From: Gammaproteobacteria bacterium
GTDB taxonomy: Bacteria; Pseudomonadota; Gammaproteobacteria; Pseudomonadales; Pseudohongiellaceae
Assembly: GCA_003451715.1 (NCBI GenBank)
Contig: DMJN01000241.1
Span: 1-5,568, forward strand
Length of the DNA stretch: 5,568 nt
Direction of reading: 5' to 3'
Made by a program: the position numbers and the translations under genes. The notes beneath the pieces were generated by a model that worked only from the letters and a program-made list of their open reading frames with translations, searched no databases and had not been told where the DNA came from. Each line of letters starts with the position of its first letter. Position 1 is the stretch's first letter. Below are positions 1-5,568 of this stretch, piece after piece.

Positions 1-1
1 T

Positions 2-1810
2 ATCGATGAGGAGAAATGGCCGGCGAAACAGTGCCAATGGTATATCAACGCACAGAAAGACGAGGGCCTGCGTGCTTCTAACATCGAACATTTCGAAGAC
101 GACTACACCAAGACCATGCTGCAGGTTTATCAGGCATATGAGGACGCCTGCAATCGCGGCGGGATGATCGATTTCGGTGAAATCCTGCTACGCGCCCATG
201 AGCTATGGTTAAAGAATCCCCAGGTGCTGGATCACTACCGCAAGCGCTTTCAACACATTCTGGTGGATGAGTTTCAGGACACCAATGCAATTCAGTATGC
301 CTGGCTGCGCGTGCTGGCAGGCGAATCCAGTCAGCTCATGGTGGTAGGAGACGACGACCAGTCGATCTATGGTTGGCGGGGTGCCCGCATCGAAAACATC
401 CAGCAATTCAATGTGGATTTCCCGGATGCCGGGTTGGTGCGCCTGGAACAGAATTACCGCTCCACCTCCACCATTTTGAAGGCTGCCAATGAGTTAATTT
501 CCCATAACCAGGGCCGGCTCGGTAAAAATCTCTGGACGGAAGGAGATGAAGGCGAAGCAATTAGCCTGTACGAGGCATTTAATGAACAGGACGAGGCCCG
601 CTTCATCGTCGATCGCCTGCAAGACTGGTTTAATAATGGTAATCGACGCGCCGACGCCGCTATTCTCTACCGGTCCAACGCTCAATCGCGAGAACTGGAA
701 GATGCACTGCTACGCATCGGCATGCCTTATCGCATCTATGGTGGCCATCGTTTTTATGAAAGACTGGAAATCAAGAACGCCCTATCCTACCTGCGCCTGT
801 TGACCAATCGCCACGATGACACGGCTGTAGAACGTATTATCAACATTCCTGTGCGTGGCATTGGCGGGCGTACTCTGGATACAGTGCGTGGCGTGGCAAG
901 AGAAGAGAACTGTTCACTGTGGCATGCCTGTGCCAAATGTATAAATGAAGCTCTGTTAAGCTCCCGTGCGGCTAATGCAGTGCTCGCCTTCATGGAGCTT
1001 ATCGACAGTCTACAGCTAGCCTGTGACGAACTGGAACTGCATGAAAAAGTCGAGCACATCATTATCAACAGCGGTTTGATTCAACATCATGAAAAGGAAG
1101 GTGGCGAGAAGGCACTGTCGCGTAAGGAAAACCTGGAAGAACTGATAAATGCTGCCAGCAACTTCGATGATGTCAATCTGGAAGATGATATCGATCTAAA
1201 ATCAACCACTTTCCTCACTGCGTTTCTTGACCAGGCTTCGCTCGATGCCGGTGATACTCAGGCAGATGAGTCTGATGATGCCGTGCAGCTCATGACGCTC
1301 CATTCAGCCAAGGGGCTGGAGTTTCCTCTGGTGTTCCTGGCAGGTATGGAAGATGGGCTATTTCCTCACAGAATATCTATGGACAATATTAGTGGATTGG
1401 AAGAAGAACGGAGGCTCTGTTATGTCGGTATAACCCGGGCCATGAACAAACTCTACCTCAGCCATGCCGAATCGCGACGTTTGCATGGTGATGTCAATCT
1501 CTGCCGCCCGTCACGTTTCATCAAGGAGGTTCCCAAGCAACTCATCGACGAGATTCGCCTGAAAACCACGATTAGCCGGGTTGCTGCTCATCGCAGCAAG
1601 AATGGCATGGGCAAGGCTTTAAACCGAGGCGCTGCTATCCCGCAAACGGATATATCGCTGGGACAACGCGTTGCTCATGGGAAATTCGGTGAAGGAGTCG
1701 TTCTGAACTACGAAGGACAGGGAAGCAGTGCTCGAGTACAGGTAAATTTCGATGCTGTTGGCAGCAAATGGCTGGTACTATCCTATGCCAAGCTCGAAGT
1801 GCTTGGCTAA
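2..1810 (+). CDS. uvrD: DNA helicase II UvrD (5'-partial)
   Basis: Superfamily 1A 3'-5' DNA helicase that removes incised oligonucleotides in nucleotide excision repair and unwinds nicked DNA in methyl-directed mismatch repair; it acts in the cytoplasm. The reading frame is open from base 2, so the gene enters from the left; 602 residues are visible. Against the 720-residue E. coli protein, about 118 N-terminal residues, including the Walker A motif, lie outside. Visible motifs: ILVDEFQDTN (motif II, nt ~260-289), VGDDDQSIYGWRGA (motif III, 344-385), RLEQNYRST (motif IV, 440-466), VQLMTLHSAKGLEF (motif V, from 1283) and EEERRLCYVGITRA (motif VI, 1400-1441). The C-terminal Tudor-like segment LGQRVAHGKFGEG (from 1658) to the end is the part that contacts RNA polymerase in E. 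coli. The details match UvrD rather than Rep or PcrA, including the WYINAQKDEGLR stretch near the left edge. No frameshift or missing motif is seen. dctP follows after 25 bases without an obvious terminator. Confidence 0.97.
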   Translation: MDEEKWPAKQCQWYINAQKDEGLRASNIEHFEDDYTKTMLQVYQAYEDACNRGGMIDFGEILLRAHELWLKNPQVLDHYRKRFQHILVDEFQDTNAIQYAWLRVLAGESSQLMVVGDDDQSIYGWRGARIENIQQFNVDFPDAGLVRLEQNYRSTSTILKAANELISHNQGRLGKNLWTEGDEGEAISLYEAFNEQDEARFIVDRLQDWFNNGNRRADAAILYRSNAQSRELEDALLRIGMPYRIYGGHRFYERLEIKNALSYLRLLTNRHDDTAVERIINIPVRGIGGRTLDTVRGVAREENCSLWHACAKCINEALLSSRAANAVLAFMELIDSLQLACDELELHEKVEHIIINSGLIQHHEKEGGEKALSRKENLEELINAASNFDDVNLEDDIDLKSTTFLTAFLDQASLDAGDTQADESDDAVQLMTLHSAKGLEFPLVFLAGMEDGLFPHRISMDNISGLEEERRLCYVGITRAMNKLYLSHAESRRLHGDVNLCRPSRFIKEVPKQLIDEIRLKTTISRVAAHRSKNGMGKALNRGAAIPQTDISLGQRVAHGKFGEGVVLNYEGQGSSARVQVNFDAVGSKWLVLSYAKLEVLG

Positions 1811-1825
1811 CCGATGAGTGGCGTT

Positions 1826-1830
1826 GAGGA
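1826..1830 (+). promoter_or_regulatory. Shine-Dalgarno site setting the dctP start
   Basis: GAGGA lies five bases before the ATG at 1836. It supports that ATG over the in-frame GTG at 1818, which has no comparable site and would add six residues ahead of the lipoprotein signal. Confidence 0.65.
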
Positions 1831-1835
1831 AACAC

Positions 1836-2966
1836 ATGAGCCTGCAACATAACATCCACATTCATGCCCGGGCAGTATTCTATCCACTGTTGCTGGCTCT
1901 ATTGATTGGCTGTGGCGGCGAGCCACAATCCGCTGGCACACAATCAGCGGCGTCCAGTAGCCAGACAATTTACGAATGGAAGATGATTACTTCCTGGCCA
2001 AAAAATCTGCCTGCGCTCGGCACTTCTCCAGAATACTTTGCAGAAATAGTCGAAAAGATGAGCAACGGCCGCATGCAGATTCGTGTCTATGGAGCGAATG
2101 AGCTGGTGGGCGGGCTGGAAGTCTTCGATGCTGTTTCCCAAGGTGTGGCAGAGATAGGGCATACCGGCGCCTATTACTGGCAAGGAAAGATACCTGGCAC
2201 CCCTTTCTTCTCGTCCATACCATTCGGTATGACCAGCTATGAACAGGATGCCTGGTTACGTTTTGGTGGCGGCAATGAATTGTGGCGTGAGATCTATGCC
2301 CCATTTAATCTGATCCCGGTACGTGGTGGAAACTCTGGCGTGCAGATGTTTGGTTGGTTTAACAAGGAAATTAATTCTCTGGATGATCTGCAGGGTTTGA
2401 AAATGCGCATCCCCAGCCTCGGTGGAGAAGTCTTTCGGCGTGCCGGCGGAGTGCCCGTTACCATGCAGGTAAGCGAGGTGTTTACAGCCCTACAAACCGG
2501 TGCACTTGATGCCACCGAGTTTGTCAGTCCCTACAACGACCTCGCTGCCGGTTATCACACTGTCGCCGACTACTACTATTACCCGGGCTGGCACGAGCCT
2601 GGATCCACACTCGAAACAATCTTCAATAAATCAGCCTTCGAAGCACTGCCGGAAGATCTTCAGGAAATCCTGATGGCAGGCACCGAAGTCATGAATCAAT
2701 TGTTGCTGGATGAACTCACCGCCAAGAACAACGAAGCACTGCGGATTCTAGTGGAAGAGTACGATGTTCAGTTGCGCAAATTGCCTGACGATGTGCTACT
2801 CGAACTGCGCCGCATCTCCGACGATGTGGTACTGGAGCTGGCCCGGACCGATGAAACTACCGCTCGCATCTACGACTCCTGGAAAAATTTCAAGGACGGA
2901 GTGATGAACTACAACCGGATTGCCGAAGAAGCGCTGATCGAGGCGCGGAAGCTGCCTGGCAACTAG
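1836..2966 (+). CDS. dctP: TRAP transporter substrate-binding protein, DctP/TakP family, predicted lipoprotein
   Basis: Extracytoplasmic solute receptor of a tripartite ATP-independent (TRAP) transporter; it captures an organic acid and delivers it to the QM membrane subunits. The ATG at 1836 is chosen because GAGGA lies five bases upstream, giving 376 residues. Residues ~11-25 are a hydrophobic signal ending in the lipobox LLIGC, with Cys26 as the predicted lipidated residue; a polar Ser/Gln-rich linker follows to ~44. The mature domain starts YEWKMITSWPKNLPALGT, typical of the FcbT1/TakP (COG4663) branch. Other family marks are GVQMFGWFNKEI (169-179), the conserved Arg191 in LKMRIPSLGGEVFRRAGG, LDATEFVSPYND (224-235) and YYPGWHEPGSTLE (248-260). 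These positions correspond in TakP to the pocket that binds a 2-oxoacid through a metal ion, so a monocarboxylate or 2-oxoacid ligand is inferred, not shown. Phe229 stands where Trp is usual. The stop codon overlaps a perfect inverted repeat. The gene is probably cotranscribed with uvrD. The likely permease partner is on the opposite strand at the right edge. Confidence 0.9.
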   Translation: MSLQHNIHIHARAVFYPLLLALLIGCGGEPQSAGTQSAASSSQTIYEWKMITSWPKNLPALGTSPEYFAEIVEKMSNGRMQIRVYGANELVGGLEVFDAVSQGVAEIGHTGAYYWQGKIPGTPFFSSIPFGMTSYEQDAWLRFGGGNELWREIYAPFNLIPVRGGNSGVQMFGWFNKEINSLDDLQGLKMRIPSLGGEVFRRAGGVPVTMQVSEVFTALQTGALDATEFVSPYNDLAAGYHTVADYYYYPGWHEPGSTLETIFNKSAFEALPEDLQEILMAGTEVMNQLLLDELTAKNNEALRILVEEYDVQLRKLPDDVLLELRRISDDVVLELARTDETTARIYDSWKNFKDGVMNYNRIAEEALIEARKLPGN

Positions 2967-3019
2967 CCCGGATATTTCACCACTCTTGCTTACAGCAAGA
3001 GTGGTGAAATATCCGGGCT
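2965..3019. repeat. Perfect 26-bp inverted repeat with 3-base spacer
   Basis: Left arm 2965-2990 and right arm 2994-3019 are exact reverse complements, separated by TAC. The outer ends read AGCCCGGATATTTCACC and GGTGAAATATCCGGGCT. The left arm supplies the last two bases of the dctP stop codon. No T-run follows on either strand, so it is not a standard intrinsic terminator. It would form a very stable hairpin in RNA or a small cruciform in DNA. A dispersed palindromic repeat or the joined ends of a small mobile element is possible, but no transposase is present and this cannot be settled from one copy. Confidence 0.9.
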
Positions 3020-3021
3020 TG

Positions 3022-3045
3022 GGATCCTCGGCTTCGCCGTGATCC
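3022..3045. repeat. Imperfect palindrome, second hairpin of the intergenic cluster
   Basis: GGATC (3022-3026) pairs with GATCC (3041-3045), and the inner CGGC (3029-3032) pairs with GCCG (3036-3039) around a TTC loop, leaving a small internal loop of CT opposite T. It lies three bases after the 26-bp repeat and one base before the terminator stem, so the three stems sit almost back to back. The shape recalls REP-type repeats; membership of a genomic family is only inferred. Confidence 0.65.
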
Positions 3046-3046
3046 G

Positions 3047-3078
3047 ATAGCGGCGTATTATTCGCCGCTATGGTTTTT
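3047..3078 (+). terminator. Rho-independent terminator for uvrD-dctP transcript
   Basis: ATAGCGGCG (3047-3055) and CGCCGCTAT (3063-3071) form a perfect nine-base-pair GC-rich stem with a seven-base loop. GG and then TTTTT (3074-3078) follow, with a second T-rich stretch at 3083-3086. The T-run is on the + strand side only, so the site should end transcripts coming from dctP. For the opposing minus-strand gene it gives a hairpin without a U-tract, which could act only weakly. Confidence 0.8.
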
Positions 3079-3083
3079 AGTCT

Positions 3084-3100
3084 TTTCGCCCCTCGCGAAA
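3084..3100. repeat. Short hairpin, fourth stem of the cluster
   Basis: TTTCGC (3084-3089) pairs with GCGAAA (3095-3100) across a five-base loop. It lies between the + strand terminator and the end of the minus-strand propeller gene. No T-run follows it on the minus strand, so it is not a convincing terminator for that gene. A six-pair stem is only weak evidence of function. Confidence 0.4.
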
Positions 3101-3122
3101 TGTACCGATACTGCAATTCGGC

Positions 3123-4220
3123 CTAGCGTCGACCTAATCCAAATTCGTTACCCACGGCTACTACCTTGCCATCGCGGAAATGCACTTCGATGAACTTCGA
3201 TCCACTCACGGGATTGCCGTTTTCATCCCGAAGGGTGGCGACAAGTTCACGGGTTTCCGCGTCAAACACATCGGGCGTGTGAGTCCAGGCATAGCGCCCA
3301 TCCAGGCTGAATGTCACCCAGCCATGGCCTCCCTGGGATAAATCTACATCGCCGGTTAGCACTGGTGGCATTTGAGTCGCATCGAAAATAAACAGCTTGT
3401 TGCCTTCCTGGTCGCTAATCCACAGCTCGGTTTCATCCGGAGTTAATGCGGCTCCGTGGGTGCGGTGTGGAATTCGCTCATCCCCCACTATCACCTGATG
3501 GATAATCTCTTGCTTTTCGAGATCCACCACATCGAAACCAACAGTGCTGCCAAGGCTCACATAGGCAATGCGATTCGCGCTATCCACGGTATAGGGGAAG
3601 ACGCCCTGCCCTCCGGCTTCGCCGACTGGCGATATCTGGGCGACGATGCTTTCATTTTCCGTGTCGAGCATGGTTAGCATTCTGGTAGTACCAAGATAGA
3701 CATAGCGCCCATCGACACTCACCAGAGAGTTGTGCGCCTTTTCTCCAATGGGGATGTGCTTGATTATCTTGCCGTCGTCTCCGTTGAGCACCAGCAGCCC
3801 GCTGTCATCTCCGTCAACCCACCACCCGGTAGGCACGTAGACCTTACTGCCATCCAGGGTGACCGACGACCGATCGCTGCCCAACTGATAGTTCTGTTGC
3901 CAGGTAATCTGGTCCGTTTCCAGATCGAAGGCTCCGATGCGGGGTCCCTGGGTGGAGAAGTAGGCACTGTGGGTCCTCTGGTTGGCAGCGAAGCCTCTAA
4001 GGCCCTCCGAGAATTCCGGGATATCGATGCGTCGAACCAGCTTGTGGTCATCGTCGATATCGAAAATCAGAATTCCCTGTCCTTCGGCCTGACCTTCTAC
4101 CTGGGCCGCATCCGGCGTGCTGAGGTACAGATAGCGCTTGGTCTCGGACTGATTCTGTGCATACAGAGCCGGCACATAAGTCAGTAAAGTGAGAATAATG
4201 AGCAGTATGGTTTTTCGCAT
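3123..4220 (-). CDS. Secreted beta-propeller protein of unknown function (YncE/YVTN-like)
   Basis: 365 residues. A Sec signal peptide is evident: MRK, then a hydrophobic run ending LTYVPALYA, with likely cleavage after Ala21, so the mature protein should be periplasmic or exported. The rest consists of repeating beta-strand units of about 45 residues, each with a turn of the form DG(R/S)(Y/K)VY or its variants: VTLDGSKVYVPTG (~120-132), VSVDGRYVYLGTT (~167-179), TVDSANRIAYVSLG (~211-224), LTPDETELWISD (~259-270) and FSLDGRYAWTHTPD (~304-317). This fits a six- or seven-bladed propeller of the YVTN/YncE type. Histidines recur at blade starts (His163, His255, His299) and acidic clusters occur at FDIDDDHK (53-60) and WVDGDDSG (134-141), which might bind metal. 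No catalytic motif, heme-binding CxxCH or PQQ site is seen. AGGGG lies eight bases before the ATG. A 108-base gap with a candidate promoter separates it from yciA. The function is unknown; a binding or scaffolding role is as likely as an enzymatic one. Confidence 0.85.
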   Translation of the reverse strand: MRKTILLIILTLLTYVPALYAQNQSETKRYLYLSTPDAAQVEGQAEGQGILIFDIDDDHKLVRRIDIPEFSEGLRGFAANQRTHSAYFSTQGPRIGAFDLETDQITWQQNYQLGSDRSSVTLDGSKVYVPTGWWVDGDDSGLLVLNGDDGKIIKHIPIGEKAHNSLVSVDGRYVYLGTTRMLTMLDTENESIVAQISPVGEAGGQGVFPYTVDSANRIAYVSLGSTVGFDVVDLEKQEIIHQVIVGDERIPHRTHGAALTPDETELWISDQEGNKLFIFDATQMPPVLTGDVDLSQGGHGWVTFSLDGRYAWTHTPDVFDAETRELVATLRDENGNPVSGSKFIEVHFRDGKVVAVGNEFGLGRR

Positions 4221-4255
4221 TGGAAATACCCCTATGTTTGCTTGGGTTTCTAAGT

Positions 4256-4284
4256 AGAATAGAAGCTATGCGCGGCGAAGTCTA
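4256..4284 (-). promoter_or_regulatory. Candidate sigma-70 promoter for the propeller gene
   Basis: Reading the minus strand, TAGACT (4284-4279) and TATTCT (4261-4256) are separated by exactly 17 bases. Each matches four of six consensus bases. The site lies about 35 bases upstream of the start codon, in the 108-base gap after yciA, the only sizeable gap on this strand. The gap shows no clear terminator for yciA, so readthrough from dctM-yciA is also possible. Confidence 0.3.
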
Positions 4285-4328
4285 TCGCCATTTCGGTTGG
4301 ATGGCTTAATCACAGAATGAGACACCAC

Positions 4329-4727
4329 TCAGTCTGGTAATTGCCGTGGCCTGCCCTCATCATCAATCGCCACGAATACAAACAGCCCATGGGCAACCTG
4401 CAAGTTATCGCTCTGATTCAGCTGGTGTGAAGTACGTACATCAACGGCGATATGCAGTGAGGTATTGCCGCGCTTGGTGACGTGACAATAGCAGCTCACC
4501 GTGGAGCCGACGCTGACCGGCCTTATAAAACTGACATTTTGAATGGCAACTGTTGCCGATCTGCCTTTGGTCAGTTGTTTGCTAAGGATGCCAGCCGCCA
4601 GATCCATCTGAGAAACCAGCCAGCCACCGAAGATATCACCGTTTGCGTTAGTGTCTTTCGGCATCGCCAGGGTCTGCAGTGCCAGCTCGCCAACTGGTTC
4701 TGGTCCAGTGATTTCTTCTTTAGTCAT
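4329..4727 (-). CDS. yciA: Acyl-CoA thioesterase, YciA family
   Basis: Hot-dog fold thioesterase that hydrolyses acyl-CoA to free acid and CoA in the cytoplasm; characterised YciA enzymes are broad in substrate range. The 132 residues from the ATG at 4727 equal the usual YciA length. The N-terminal signature LAMPKDTNANGDIFGGWLVS (residues 20-39) continues SQMD; Asp42 matches the aspartate regarded as catalytic in YciA/HI0827. The FIRPVSVG stretch (67-74) and the C-terminal FVAIDDEGRPRQLP (118-131) also match E. coli YciA closely. An in-frame TTG at 4739, immediately after the dctM stop, would add four residues. The ATG is preferred by homology, although no good Shine-Dalgarno precedes either. 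With 12 bases between the dctM stop and the ATG, translational coupling in a dctM-yciA operon is likely. Confidence 0.93.
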   Translation of the reverse strand: MTKEEITGPEPVGELALQTLAMPKDTNANGDIFGGWLVSQMDLAAGILSKQLTKGRSATVAIQNVSFIRPVSVGSTVSCYCHVTKRGNTSLHIAVDVRTSHQLNQSDNLQVAHGLFVFVAIDDEGRPRQLPD

Positions 4728-4739
4728 AGACAGGCCCAA

Positions 4740-5568
4740 CTATTGATTGATAACCGAAGGCAGCCAGGTTGCTAATCCCGGTTGCAGGGCCAATAGCAAC
4801 ATCAGCGCAAGCTGCATGATAACAAACGGGATCACCCCGCGGTAAATCTCGGCAGTTGCAATATCATCGGGTGCCACGCTTCGCAAATAAAACAGGGAAA
4901 AACCAAACGGCGGTGTTAAGAAGGAGGTCTGCAAGTTAATCGCAATCATGACTCCCAGCCAGACGGGGTCCAGCCCCATGGCAAGCAGGATAGGCCCGAC
5001 CAATGGTACGACCATGAAGGTAATCTCGATGAAGTCGAGAATGAAGCCCAGCAGAAAAATCAGCAACATCACGATCAGGGTGGCTGAGATGACACCGCCG
5101 GGTAGGTCGGTAAGCAGATTTTCAATCAGGATATCACCACCAAACCCTCGAAACACCGAGGAGAATATCGTTGCCCCCACTAGAATGAGGTACACCATGG
5201 AGGTAATGCGTAGCGTTTCGATAGATACTTCGTGCAGCACCTTAAAGCCTAGCACTCCCTTGGCTAATGCCAGCAGAATTGCGCCCAGGGCACCTACGCT
5301 AGCCGCTTCGGTTGGAGTAGCAATACCGGCAAGAATCGACCCGAGTACGGCAATCACCAGCACAATGGGAGGCAGCAAGCCTCTGCCTAAGGCCTTGAGA
5401 ACTTCCAGCTTGCTGAGCCTGGCATGAGCCTGTTGTACGGAAGGCGCTTCTTCGGGCCTGATTAGAGCAACTATAAACACATAGCTGGCGTAGCCGAGCA
5501 CCAGCAGCAATCCAGGGATGATCGCGCCGGCAAACAGATCGCCAATAGAAACAAAATCCGGTGCGAAG
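4740..5568 (-). CDS. dctM: TRAP transporter large permease subunit, DctM family (5'-partial)
   Basis: Large inner-membrane subunit (IT superfamily) of a TRAP transporter, forming the sodium-coupled translocation path for organic acids. The frame stays open to the window edge, so the start lies outside; the first whole codon is 5567-5565 and 275 residues are visible of the roughly 430-460 usual for the family. The fragment begins FAPDFVSIGDLFAGAIIPGL, continuing into a long hydrophobic segment. Five or six further hydrophobic segments follow, some of them re-entrant-like. Family signatures are GIATPTEAASVGALGA (fragment residues 81-96), GFILDFIEITFMVVPLVGP (174-192) and NLQTSFLTPPFGFSLFYL (211-228), the last typical of the FcbT3/COG4664 branch. 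That branch normally pairs with FcbT1-type receptors such as the dctP product at 1836-2966, which supports a cognate pair despite the opposite orientation. A DctQ-type small subunit would be expected upstream beyond the window. The gene stops 12 bases before yciA. Confidence 0.93.
   Translation of the reverse strand, partial: FAPDFVSIGDLFAGAIIPGLLLVLGYASYVFIVALIRPEEAPSVQQAHARLSKLEVLKALGRGLLPPIVLVIAVLGSILAGIATPTEAASVGALGAILLALAKGVLGFKVLHEVSIETLRITSMVYLILVGATIFSSVFRGFGGDILIENLLTDLPGGVISATLIVMLLIFLLGFILDFIEITFMVVPLVGPILLAMGLDPVWLGVMIAINLQTSFLTPPFGFSLFYLRSVAPDDIATAEIYRGVIPFVIMQLALMLLLALQPGLATWLPSVINQ

Noticed and set aside
787..1068. 93-codon minus-strand frame rich in Ser and Cys within uvrD
   Set aside because: It lies opposite conserved UvrD sequence, and its composition reflects the complement of helicase codons.
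1818..1835. GTG at 1818 as the dctP start
   Set aside because: It would add six residues and has no Shine-Dalgarno, whereas GAGGA is correctly placed for the ATG at 1836.
1987..2304. 105-codon minus-strand open frame within dctP
   Set aside because: It is a Cys/His/Arg-rich shadow of dctP with no supporting start signal or motif.
2965..3019. The 26-bp inverted repeat as an intrinsic terminator
   Set aside because: No T-run follows on either strand, and a proper terminator with TTTTT lies at 3047-3078.
3732..4187. 151-codon + strand open frame opposite the propeller gene
   Set aside because: It lies fully antisense to a gene with a clear signal peptide and repeat pattern. Its translation shows no recognisable motif, and it is explained by the codon bias of the real strand.
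4270..4290. Hairpin GGCGA/TCGCC on the minus strand after yciA as a terminator
   Set aside because: The stem has only five pairs, no T-run follows, and it overlaps the candidate -35 element, so chance is the simpler explanation.
4948..5427. 159-codon + strand open frame opposite dctM
   Set aside because: It is antisense to a clear DctM reading frame. The Ser/Thr/Arg/Pro-rich translation is what the complement of membrane-protein codons gives.

Overview
The window looks like a chromosomal segment of a gammaproteobacterium, probably marine or aquatic. This is inferred from a UvrD that follows Escherichia coli UvrD almost motif for motif, a YciA-type thioesterase of the enterobacterial kind, and TRAP transporter genes, which are common in marine proteobacteria. 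There are no phage, integrase, plasmid or CRISPR genes, and no tRNA or rRNA was recognised.

Layout. Positions 1-1810 (+) hold the last ~600 codons of uvrD (DNA helicase II), whose 5' end lies outside the window. Only 25 bases later, on the same strand, comes the substrate-binding subunit of a TRAP transporter (1836-2966), predicted to be a lipoprotein. Positions 2965-3100 form a short intergenic zone packed with four successive hairpins: a perfect 26-bp inverted repeat that begins inside the dctP stop codon, a near-palindrome, a canonical rho-independent terminator reading on the + strand, and a small fourth stem. All remaining genes are on the minus strand and converge on this zone. In transcription order they are a TRAP large permease subunit (5568 down to 4740, start outside the window), a YciA-family acyl-CoA thioesterase (4727-4329), and a secreted beta-propeller protein of unknown function (4220-3123) with its own candidate promoter.

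How the genes may work together. The TRAP binding protein and the TRAP large permease both resemble the FcbT1/FcbT3 (COG4663/COG4664; TakP-like) branch that imports monocarboxylates or 2-oxoacids. They may be cognate even though they sit on opposite strands with two other genes between them. The small permease subunit (DctQ type) is not in the window and would be expected upstream of dctM, beyond position 5568. The thioesterase follows dctM by 12 bases and is probably cotranscribed, so a link between carboxylate uptake and CoA-ester turnover is possible but unproven. UvrD is a housekeeping repair gene that probably shares a transcript with dctP by proximity only.

Nothing here is clearly a new biological system. 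The observations most worth a second look are the hairpin cluster, the split TRAP locus, the lipoprotein form of the binding protein and the uncharacterised propeller.
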